This document shows, in pieces, positions 24,001 through 36,000 of a DNA stretch of 64,000 nt; positions within the stretch are counted from its first letter, which is position 1; every line of letters begins with the position of its first letter. A program made the translations under genes and the position numbers. The DNA comes from Scortum barcoo (lineage: Eukaryota > Chordata > Actinopteri > Centrarchiformes > Terapontidae): positions 12,369,782 to 12,433,781 of the forward strand of contig CM041545.1 in NCBI GenBank assembly GCA_023238725.1. Reading direction: 5' to 3'. Below the pieces are notes generated by a model. That model was not told the origin of the DNA. It saw only the letters and a program-made list of their open reading frames with translations, and searched no databases.

Positions 24001-27000
24001 GTCTGATGTGCAGCTGCATTTATCACTGTGCTGGATTTAGCTTCTCTGTCTCGTCACCGCTAATAGAAAACCAGTGACAGTACAATTTACAGTATCATCT
24101 GAAGTCAGAGCTTCCCTTTATTTCAACATGTTAATCGTGTTTAACTTTACGATTTAATATCATAATGATCTTATTGTTATCATTTTTTCCCATGATATCC
24201 AAGTACTAACAGTGTACTCTAGCTAGTTTATTTACGTTTCTGAAAAGTGGGATACTTCAAAAACCTGAAATCTTAAGCAGGATGCTTGTACACATGGAAA
24301 CACACCCGTCGGTGAGGGATTCAATATTTGTTATGTAACTATGTGACGGTGAGACAAAAAAAGAAAAGGAAAGGTGGTTTGTTCCCTCTTTAGTCTTTGT
24401 AGGAGCTGCAACATTTAGTTTATCAATTGATTAGTCAGCTGAAAGAAAAACAAGAAAATATATTAATAATCTACTAATCAGTTTTCAAATTGAAAGATTT
24501 CCCTCTGTGTCTGTTTTAGATCATTGTAAATGGATCATCACTGGATTTACGAGAAGTTGGTTAGAACTGAACGGACTAAACTATTGATAGAGGAAAGAAT
24601 CGTTAGATTAATCGATAATGAAAATAATTCTTAGTTTGAGCCACAGTTTCATCATGTCTATGTGTGCTTCCTGCTGTAGAGGTCTAAGATGTGCATTTAG
24701 TAGCTTTCCATGTTCAGTCCTTCTCTCCCAGGACCTTCCTTTTTCATCCTTTTCTTGCTCGGCTCCTCCAGACCATCTGGACGTGTCACAGTGTGTTGCG
24801 GGGACACACGGCCACGCCAGCACTCTTTTTTTTTTAAATGTACAACGTCGGCAGAGCAGAGACCTCTAACGGCGAGGGGGGCAACACAGAGCGCGGCGGT
24901 CAAAGAGGGCAGAGGGCAAAAGATGCAGAGAAAAGAGGCAGGAGGAGAAACAGCAGCAAGGGAGGAGAGACTCTGCGCCCCGTTGCCTGGCAACAACATA
25001 TAATTCGGTGCAGTGGTGTTGGGGGATAAAAAGGAAAGGGGACCTGAAGTGGAAGAGATTGAAGAGGGTGAGAAGAAGGTGGCAAATCACTCAGTCAGTT
25101 GATAGCAGCAGCCCTGACTGACTAAACACTTGACTCATTACCAGAGTTGTGATATCAGTGTCACATGTGAGATAATGAACTGTATTTGTACACACACGGC
25201 TTCAGTGTTTACCTCGTGAAATATGCAGCTGTTTGAATTATGTTCTTCATTTATGTGCAAAGTGTCTGTTTTCTACAACAAAGCAGTCACACTTCATTCA
25301 AACTAAGTTCAGGGAAAAAATAAAATAAAGTCTAAATCTGAACCTGAGAAAGCCTGCTCACACACCCAAGGGACTGCAAACAAAGAGTCCATGTATCAGC
25401 CAAATATAGCAAACTTCTGATATTTCAAAATTATGTACTTTGACATTTTTCCAAAAGTGGAGCAAAAGACAATTTGGGAAATGTACCTATTCTTGTCACG
25501 AGTTAGATGAAAAGACTGATACGACTCGTTAGATATGCAGCCATATTGCCAGGAAATGCTTAGCTTAGCTTAGCATCATTACTGTAAAGCAGAGCAAACA
25601 GCTAGATTGGCTCTGTCTAAATGCAAAAAACTACCAATCTGTTAACATATCTTTATACCACTGCAAAAATTTTTCACCTTTTTATGCAGGTCATGAAAAT
25701 ATGCACCAAAAACAAAGTCCAACTACTGAGGCTTGAATTGGACGAATTGAAATTCTGATCTGACGCTGGCACTAGATGGAAATTTAGGGTATCACCAAAG
25801 TTATTAAAATTCATCCTGAGGGCGACACGGCTGTCTGGATCAAATTTCATGGCGATCCATCCGGTAGTTGTTGAGATATTTTTAGTCCGGTCCAAAGTGG
25901 CGGACTGGACACTGCCGCCAGCGTGGTTAAAATTTATGTTTACACAGGCAACGCCATCTTATTGAATCACAGGGTAACATATAACTTCCTGCATGAAAGC
26001 CGGTTGAGCGCACGCCGTTTTCCAAAGTGTCCCTTTTAAGTTGTATGAACTCACACAGGATACATTCTGCTCTCCTCCTCTGCCCTCCCTTGTTTCTCTC
26101 ACTCTTCCACTATCATTAACGCTCCCTCATAATGTCTCCTCTCCAGTGCTGTAGTGGAGAGAGGTGAGTCAGCAAGAGACAGATAATTGGAGCGATAAGT
26201 AGAGGGTGGCAGATGTGAGAATAAAAAAAAAAAAACAGGTTTTTACAGTGAGGAGAGCTGCAGGAATCATTGCAAAGACTCGATTGTTGATGATTAAAGA
26301 AGTGCGGAGACGTCTGCGCAGGCTGCTGAGGACAGTTATGTTTGTTGTGGTGGGACTCGTGCTGCTGTTGTCACATGGAGGTGATGTGTCTGCCATGGTT
26401 CCTCTTTCGTCCGCCATGATAGCCATCTCTAATGTATTTATGACCTGCTTATTACTGTCTGACACAAAGTCATTGTTTGTCAGGTGTCTAATTTTAAACA
26501 TGTCTCCCTCTGTCTCTCTGTCTCCCTCTCAGCTAATTTCCAGTGACGCAGATGGGGCCATTCAGAGGGCAGGGCGCTTCAGGGTGGAGAACGGGTCATC
26601 AGATGAGGTACATACAATATAATGTGCTTTTGTGCGTATCCAGCCCATCCCCTCACCCCTGTGTTGCTCCCAGTAACCTCTGTAAAATATCAGAAATTAT
26701 GATCATTTTTCAGGCCATAACTTCTTTGGTTTTTTTTTTATTCAAACTACCTTTTGTTGTCCTGAAAACTCTACACACGTCTACATATGAAGTATGACAT
26801 AACAAGCTAACTGGAGGGTTTTTTTTTGTTTTATGGGGAGTTAAAAGTTGGAAATATCACTCTCAGGTGGGCAGATTACAGTTTCTTACTGAAGTGGTTC
26901 CAAACCCGAGGCCTAGGACCCATCCAGTAGGTCAAAACATGTATTTGATGGGTCAAAGGATGATTGATGTGATGACAAACAAGTAAAAAAAAAAATCTAT

Positions 27001-30000
27001 TGTATAAGTTTGTATTTGTTTTTTACCGACTTTACGTCCATCTTTGCTTTTTAACTTGCCAGATACAGGATTTATTGACTTTTTTAACTTATTTAACTTA
27101 AGTTATTTGAGGGGAAAGCCAGTCCCACAACTATGCCACCTGTGATGAGAGGTCACAGATTCACACTGGGGTAAGAACCACTGGCTTATTAAATGAGTTG
27201 CATTTTTTACAGTGAAAAGAAAGTGAAATTAAGTGGGAAAAAGGGCAAAGTCGCAAAAATCATGACAACATTTTTTTTATCTGCCAAGCACATGAAAAGT
27301 GCATAGGCATAATAAGGTAACGGTCATATGTGCTATCACTGACTGAAAGACACCAAACCTGTATTCTATATTTTATTTTCTATCTGCTAATCTTCACGTA
27401 TTACATAACCTTCTCTTGAATAATGAACACAAATAATCCATCACATTTTGACAGGCAGCCTCCTGCCTTGCGTAGATTAGAAAAACATGACAACTCTCTT
27501 CTCAAACACTTTCGGTCTTCTATTAAACAAACATTACCCTAAACAACCTCTGTGTATCCTCCCAGGTTTTAATTGTCTGCAGCATTTGTTAATCTTTGTT
27601 GCCTTTTCCAAAAGTGCAGCCACAGTGTACGTTATACTGTAAAAGACAAAAGGTTCTTCCACAGCTGCAACCCCCCAGTTTTTAATTGAGGACCTTTACG
27701 TTCTCCAGGACTGTTCATATCCTGATACAACAATTACAGGATGAAGCAGACTGCAGCTCACTGCAGCCAGGCTTTGGCCGCATCTAATTTCCTGCCCTGT
27801 ATTGTAATGAGCACTGCTGCATACTGTAACAGTTTTCTACAGAGAAGACTGCTGTGACTCAAGCTGTGACCATCATGATGACAATGTGGTGTGTGTGTGT
27901 GTGTGTGTGTGTGACAAACAGACTTCGGACTACACTCCAGGAACCTGGAGGAGAACCGATGTCCATCTGGAGAATCCAGAGTATCACACCAGATGGTTCT
28001 TTAAATACTTCCTGGGAAAAGGTCAGTGCTACTCTGCTGTGCTTCTGCTTTAAAAAGCCACGGTCACACACGGCGTGAGGGTAAGATAGAGAGAGAAATA
28101 CAGGGGGTGAGGGTAAGGGAGACCCTATAAGCTGGGCTCTCTGAGGCTGCAGAAATAAAACGTCCTCTGAATTTCCTCCCCGGTCCACATGATGCTTCTT
28201 ATCTTATGAAGTCAGCCCTCTCTTCACGCCGCACCACTCTTCATTCAAGGCCAAAACTTGTTAGCATCCAGCCATATCCCCACCGAGAGTCTCAACTGCT
28301 CTCTAATCCCACACACCGCCCAGGGAGAATGCCCGTAGAGGACATGCAGCCTTGCCACAGCCAGGCAGAGTGAAGGCTTGCCTCCAACAGATAACACAAT
28401 TAAGATCGGACCGTTGGCGGTGTGCGTCAGGCCGGCAGGAGCCGTTCGCATGAGTAGCCTCGGAGATTGTTAAAGAAATACATCAGAATTGGTCACCTGT
28501 TCCTCCACCTCTCTGACCCTCATCATCTCGCCATCCTCATTAACACCCTTCCCCGTTCTCTGTCTCGCAGTGTGGAGGCGCTGCAAGTTGGGCAACGAAA
28601 GATCATTGTCCGTGTTTCTTTACCGTGACTCGAATCAGGAAGGACGCCTTCAGCTGAAAGGTTGAGATAAAGGACGGAGCCTGCGATGAATTGAGATAAT
28701 TGCAGACGAAAGTTAGATAGCGAAAAGAGCCAGGGAGTGGAAGAAAAACGATGCCTTTCCTCCTCTTGCCGGGGGTCTAACCATGCTACGGCACGGGCAG
28801 TTTAAAAAGAGCCATGTCTCCAGAAAGTTGGCTCGACCCTTTTGGACCGCAGCTGAGCCATCTGTGTCTCACAGCCTGAACAGAGCTGACTGCACCGCAC
28901 AGCACAACATATCACGAACTCTAGGCCAATTATTCCAACATAAGTGCTTCCTGTCTGATGAAGCATCCAATACAACGACTCCAATTCTCGGTTTATTCAT
29001 GATCAGGTGGAGGGGAGTGGAACAGTTTGTTCTCATTTGTTTCGACGTTGCCCTGCATCAGGTATGAAGATGATTCCTGACTGATTGCACTGAGCTTTCC
29101 CCTCACACAGAGAAAGGCTAAAAGCAGCGTCAACTAATAAGTACATAATTGCAAACCCGGCCTTTCAAAGTCATCGCTTACCTGGAGCATAAAAATGCAG
29201 CTAATAGGAGAATAAAGCTTGAAAACAAATAGAAAAAGGAAGCGTCAGAGGGGGGGTGGCAACCCGGGCAGAGATCCTGCATCTAATTGGGTTTGGAGGT
29301 CTGTTCGGCATTGTTTCTCAAGATGTTGCCCTGTCAACTGAAGAGGCAGAGGCACAAATGTGTGACTCTGCCGCGGTGTCGTCAGGAGGTCTTTGTCTGC
29401 GGCTGAGTCACACACAGAGAAAACTGGAGATGTTGGGGGTTGAGGGGGCTTAATTGAAAGAGAGGCAGAAAATAATGAAAGAAAGGCTAGGATGGAGATT
29501 AAGAACGCAGAGAAAGACAGTGAGGGGATAAAAAAAAGGTTTGTTTGAATACCTTGAATAACATTTTGTAGGAAAGAATATAATGGGTCTAAATACGTAA
29601 AACCAAACTTCAGTTCTTCAATCACTCTTTGATTTTTTGGTTGTGACATTCACGTATCTGCTTGTCACTTCTAATCTTCTCAGTCCACCAGAACTACGTG
29701 GGCACAGATGCAGAGAAGAATCCCTTCTACCTGTCAGTCGTCCTCTCAGACCAGAACAACCAGCGGGTTCCTCAGTACAGAGCCATCCTCTGGAGAAAGT
29801 CGGTGAGTTCCCATTTGCTTCCCTCACAGCGCCAGTGCAAATTTCTACAAAGATGTAGAAATAATCCTTCACAACAACTATAACACTCACAACTCTACTT
29901 AAAGGTTCTTTGGAGTTTTTTTTTTTACCTCTAATAGTGCAATGGGGCTTTTATTTTTTATAAGGTCCCTGTTTTGATTATCTGGTGATGTGATCCTGCC

Positions 30001-33000
30001 AAAAAAAAAGGCGGAGAAGAAAAAGACTGCTGGCTAGTAAAGGTGGATGTAAACAATGCAGGATTTAAAATCTGCTTTGCTACTGTGTCTATGAGGAAGG
30101 AAATGCATTCATCATGTTTGTTAGACCTCAAGGATACACACGACACTATGCAATTTCTGAATGTAAACATAACTTTTATTTGTTTACAAGAAAACTTTAA
30201 GCCTTTAAATACAAGTACACAAGTACTATGAGCAAAACTTATTTAAAGTATCAAAAGAGAAAGCTCTGACTGCTGTGACTGATATGTTATTACAGTGGGG
30301 AAAATAAGTATTTGATACACCACTGATTTTGCAAGTTTTCCCACTTACAAAGAATGGAGAGGTCTGTAATTTTCATCGTAGGTACACTTCAACCTGTGAG
30401 AGACAGAATCTAAAAAAATATCCAGAAAATCACATTGTATGATTTTTAAATAATTAATTTGTATTTTATTGCATGAAAATAAGTATTTGATCACCTACCA
30501 ACCAGCAAGAATTCTGGCTCTCACAGACCTGTTAGTTCGTCTTTAAGAAGCCCTCCTATCCTCCACTCGTTACCTGTATTAACTGCACCTGTTTGAACTG
30601 GTTACCTGTATAAAAGACACCTGTCCACACACTCAGTCAATCAGACTCCAACCTGTCCACCATGAGCAAGAACAAAGAGCTGTCTAAGGACACCAGGGAC
30701 AAAATTGTAGACCTGCACAAGGCTGGGATGGGCTACAGGGCTACAGGACAATAGGCAAGCAGCTTGGTGAGAAGGCAACAACTGTTGGTGCAATTATTAG
30801 AAAATGGGAAAAACTCAAGATGACTGTCAGTCTCCCTCGGACTGGGGCTCCATGCAAGATCTCGCCTCGTGGAGAATCAATGTTCATGAGAAAGGTGAGG
30901 GATCAGCCCAGAACTACACGGGAGGACCTGGTCAATGACCTGAAGAGAGCTGGGACCACAGTCTCAAAGGTTACCATTAGTAACACACTACGCCGTCATG
31001 GATTAAAATCCTGCAGCGCATGCAAGGTCCCCCTGCCTGCTCAAGCCAGCACATGTCCAGGCCCGTCTGAAGTTTGCCAATGACCATCTGGATGATCCAG
31101 AGGAGGCATGGGAGAAGGTCATGTGGTCAGATGAGACCAAAATAGAACTTTTTGGTATAAACTCCACTTACTGTGTTTGGAGGAAGCAGAAGGATGAGTA
31201 CCATCCCAAGAACACCATCCCAACTGTGAAGCATGGGGGTGGAAACATCATGCTTTGGGGGTGCTTTTCTGCAAAGGGGACAGGATGACTGCACCGTATA
31301 GAGGAGAGGATGGATGGGGCCATGTATCATGAGATTTTGGGCAACAACCTCCTTCCCTCAGTAAGAGCAGTGAAGATGGGTTGTGGCTGGGTCTTCCAGC
31401 ATGACAATGACCCGAAACACACAGCCAGGGCAACTAAAGGAGTGGCTCTGTAAGAAGCATTTCAACATCCTGGAGTGGCCTAGCCAGTCTCCAGACCTGA
31501 ACCCAATAGAAAATCTTTGGAGGGAACTGAAACTCCGTGTTGCCCAGCGACATCCCCAAAACCTGAAAGATCTAGAAAAGATCTGTGTGGAGGAGTGGGC
31601 CAAAATCCCTGCTGCATTGTGTGCAAACGTTTGACCTCTGTAATTATAAACAAAGGTTTAAGTTAGATTTTTCTATTGTATCAACCCTGTCATACTTATC
31701 ATATCATGTATCATACTTATTTCATGCAATAAAATACAAATTAATTATTTAAAAATCATACAATGTGATTTTCTGGATTTTTTTTTTTAGATTCTGTCTC
31801 TCACAGTTGAAGTGTACCTACGATGAAAATTACAGACCTCTCCATTCTTTGTAAGTGGGAAAACTTGCAAAATCAGCAGTGTATCAAATACTTATTTTCC
31901 CCACTGTATATGTGACATTAGTACGCTGTTAATTCTGATTCATCACTGTGTGAGTCGCATTTTACTGTTGTAGCTGTTGTAGATAAAGCTACTTCTTACT
32001 ACTTTTTATACAGTTTGATGTTTAAATCAAGAGTTTGCCAACATATAGGCTGCCCCATCCAAAAGGTCACAAGATAAATCCTGGGTGCGGTGAGATTATT
32101 AATGGAAATTTTTAAAAAAGGAAAAACAAAGTTCTGCTGCATAGAATTATATATTTATTATAATATTTAGCATTTAATCTTTTTTCATGAAATTGTTGAT
32201 AAACCATCTGAGAACAGAAAATGTCTGAAACATGTGAACCACTAGTTTAAGATTAACACTTCTCTTTTACTTTATACTTTTCAGGAACTGAAATGTTTGG
32301 AGCACAGATTAGCCATAAACGTTAATATTTTCACACAATTGTAGACAGTCCTTTTACTGCAATCTATATATGAGAGCACAAAATGGCATCTTGAGGGACT
32401 GTGCTACTCCTCCTTTGAGTCACTGTGTGTGTAGGTGTGTGCGTGAGATGCGTGTTGGTTATTGTGTGTGTTTGTCGTGTGGTGACTCAGCTTCATGACC
32501 AAGATAGCTTAGATCTAATTTTGGCCTACAGCCTCATCTGGAACCTGATTAGGGTGATGCACCTCCGCTGCCTGATCACATTGATTTGTCTTGTTTCTGT
32601 GGGACTCTAACTGGCACAGGATGTTGTTGTTGTTGAACAAAACAACTTCGTTTGCCCTGAACTGCTCTGGTTTAATTTGGTCTTCTGCAATTATTCTGCG
32701 TCTGATTGAAAAATATGTTGTGTGCCGTGAATTTCTGTCGGGTAATACTGAGTGTGCGGGGTGTTCTTTCATAAATGAGCGGGGCAGGTTTGAGCGAGTG
32801 ACTCCTCGGAGAAAAGGCGATTGAAAGGCCTGCTGCGCTGAGAGTTCGTAATCCCTGATCTGTGTCATTCTTGTTCGCTCAGGGCACTCTGAAGATCAGC
32901 CTCCCCTACAGCCCGACCAAAACACTATCAGTCAAGTCCATCCTAAGGTGAGAAGAGCCGCCTGGACCTCTAAGCCAACACAGTTCATTCACTCTCCACA

Positions 33001-36000
33001 ATACACGTATGAGAATTAATATTGTTGGTTATCTCATGGTGCTGCTGAGACGTACTGACTTACATACAGTGTTGGTAGATGTGGCTGACACCAAATCAAT
33101 CAATTTTTTTAATGTCTAATGAGGAGAGAGGTTTTGTCCATCCAACACACAAACACACAAATATATGTATATGATAAGTATGTTACGCTGTTATTGAGGT
33201 AGCTGATGTTTGCCATGTTTTCAATACTGCCAAATATGCAGAATATGGAGATATAAAAGGAAGCATACTTTTTTTAAAAATCTCCATTGGGGTTTGATAA
33301 TGTTGTGTTAAAATAAAATGCATGCAGCTTGGTCACAAAATATGGCTGCATCTACGCAGCAGTGGAACATACTTATCAGTAATGGCCATTATTGTGTTTG
33401 CACTCATATAAAAGAGGAAAAAAGAAGAGTCGCACTTTGTGGCCTCTGTTTGTGATCATTTTTATTAGTGATTAAAAATTGGGGAACACGCCCATTATAA
33501 TAGACATATTTATATTGCTTATTTTGTCTGAGCACCAAAAGATATTCAGTTATACGGTATAATGTATGACAAAAAAAAAGCACATTTGAGAAGCCAGAAC
33601 AAGATCACGTTTTGCATGTAAAAAAAATGTGAGTTGTTAAAGTAGCCAGTAGTTCCAGTTTCACTCATCCTGTTGCTCTGTCAGCTTCATTCACACTAAC
33701 TGGAGGAGAGGAATGGCAGATTTGTTACAGTGTATATTTCCTAGTCGTTCATATCTTCAACATCACGTCTCCAGTTGCAGATTTCGTGAGTGACTTGTAA
33801 CAGGATATAACAAGATGCACAAAATGGGAGACTATAAATTCTTCAGGCTAAGCGGCGTCACCACTCAAGTTCTGAATGAGAACAAATGGTACACGCAGGA
33901 TGAGAAATCCCCCGTATCAAGTCTCACTCATTTTTCCGTGTGACCCTCTGGGCTATTTGTCTTCCATCGATCCTTCCTTTACTACTTCCTCCTCCTCACT
34001 TGCAGTGCAATGAACATGGACAGGTTCGAGAAAGGCCCCAGGGAGATCCTTAACCCGGAGATCCAGAAGGTGAGAGCAACACCAGTGCGTTAATGAAATG
34101 TAGCACCGGTCAATTTCATGCCAAGTCTGATGAGCTGCACATAAACTGCATAATATCCTCAGGCTGTGTCATCTCTACTAGTCAGTGTGAACGGTAATTG
34201 TTGTGTCCTCTCCTCTCAGGATCTCCTGGTGTTGGAGGAGCAGGAGGTATGGGATGACACTGCTTTCTACGTCTTTCATGCTATTTTGTTTGGTTTCCTT
34301 TAGTTTAGCATTTCAGACACCTTCACATCATAACAAACACGCACATTTGATTTTTTTTATTGATTCTTAAGCTGGTTAAACAATATCTAATATTATCTTT
34401 CCTCTTGCAGGAGAAAAAGTATTAAGCGTATCTCCAAACACAGTTATACATTTTAGTAATATGCCATCTTTTTATTATTATTCCTTCTTATGTTGTTGCA
34501 GAGTAAATGCATGCTATTAATCTTTTATAGGCTTCATATTTGGTAATTAGTCTCTGGATGTGTATTTCTTCTTATTTCTATGCAAAACTGATAATAAGCA
34601 CTTCTAAATACCTTTTGTATCTTTTGTGGTACATTACATACGATAGCAGTACTGCATGTCAGCGATGAAATTAAATGCACTGATCCTAAATTTTTTTTAT
34701 GACTTTGTAGGGTTCTGTCAACTTTAAATTCGGCGTCCTGTATGCCAAAGATGGACAGCTCACAGACGATGAGATGTTTAGCAATGGTAAATTCCTCTAG
34801 ACTCAACTTTTTTTAAGTGTCCATGCCTATGAAAGGGATGGTTTGAAATTTTGGAAGTACAGTTCTCTCCAAGAGTTGAATGAGAAGAAAAATTTATTTT
34901 TATATCTGTGTGTTCATATGAAACTGGAGACAGCAGCCGGTTAGTTTAGCTTAGTATAGAGACTAGAAATGGGGGTAAATAAGCAGCCTGGTTATACATA
35001 AAGGTACCAAAATCGGCCTCCTAACACCTCCAAAGAAATTGTCCAGCATGTAATCCCCTGTAAAACCAAACCCTCTTGTACAAATGAAACAACAAAGATA
35101 TAACATTGTAATTAGTGAGATTTAGTAGTTTTTCTAGGTGGATTTAATTACTTTGGTACAGAGCCATGTTTGCTGCTTCTCCTGGTTTCCAGTTGTGCAA
35201 AGCTTAGGTGCTGCTGGCATTAGCTTCATATTTAGTGTACAAACGTGAGAGCGGTTGCGATATTTTCGTCTAACCCAGTGCAGGAAAGCAAATGTATTTA
35301 CTGCTGTGTGTATTCCCCAAAATGACAAAAAAGAAATCTGCAAAGTCAAATGTTCTGTGTCTGTTTCAGAGTCAGGGAGCGAGAGCTTCGATAAGTTTCT
35401 CAATCTGCTGGGTGATTCCATTACGCTGCAGGGATGGGCAGGTTACCGTGGAGGGCTAGACACCAAGAGTAAGAGATAATGCTGATCTGTAATATTTTAT
35501 CATTTTGAAGTCAAAGCCATTTGAATGTGACAGTGTTTTTTTTGCTGACTTCTGCCTTTTTTTTAAACCTGCAGATGACACTACAGGAATTAAGTCCATC
35601 TACACAGTGTATCAGGGCCATGAGCTCATGTTCCATGTGTCCACCATGTTACCCTACTCTAAAGAGAACAAACAGCAGGTGGGTAGCATGTGTAGTTGTG
35701 CATTTCTATCTGGTAATCTAATCTCTGATTTTTATCCACAATAAAGAGATGAAAGAAGGCAACATCTCAACCACTGGATGGAGTACCATGAAATATTGTA
35801 CAGACATTAATGGTCCCCAGACAATTATTCTCATAAACTTTGATGATCCCCTGACTTTTCCTCAAGCACGACCACGAGGCTGACATTTGTGCTTCTGAGT
35901 GAAATGTCTCAACAACCATTAGATGGATCGCCCGGAAGTTTTGTTCCAAGATTTGTCCAAAACTTCGGTTTAAGACAAATATCAACAAAACAAATAAGTC

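Larger units (their letters stand above)
10920..26532 (+). other. GARNL3 intron 2
   Basis: The largest intron, about 15.6 kb. It holds several TG/CA microsatellites, a CTT repeat, an AT repeat near 21355, copies of repeat families A, B, D and E, and no recognised coding exon. Open frames of up to 150 codons here show no recognisable domain. Confidence 0.6.
30293..31906 (+). mobile_element. Tc1/mariner transposon, Passport-like, full length but inactive
   Basis: A 1614-bp element flanked by TA duplications (30291-30292 and 31907-31908). Terminal inverted repeats of about 195 bp start with CAGTGGGGAAAATAAGTA and the arms are almost identical. In the left arm GAAAATAAGTATTTGAT recurs at 30300 and 30475, the IR/DR arrangement with internal direct repeats seen in several fish Tc1 elements. 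The terminal sequence resembles the Passport type from flatfish as I remember it. The internal transposase is disabled. It lies within GARNL3 intron 5 in the same orientation as the gene. Confidence 0.95.
29803..32882 (+). other. GARNL3 intron 5
   Basis: About 3.1 kb, half of it the Tc1 element at 30293-31906. The remainder shows no gene. Confidence 0.85.

Noticed and set aside
24697..25090. Several overlapping open frames on both strands
   Set aside because: The region is purine/pyrimidine-biased and GC-richer, which removes stops. No protein family, splice sites or conservation pattern is evident.
26206..26532. Open frame running into GARNL3 exon 3
   Set aside because: Exon 3 has a good acceptor at 26532 and the upstream residues show no resemblance to GARNL3. 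The extension is intron sequence that happens to lack stops.
34405..34430. Acceptor-like TTGCAG followed by 'gagaaaaagtattaag' in intron 8
   Set aside because: The frame hits a stop within a few codons and the conserved protein passes directly from exon 8 to exon 9.
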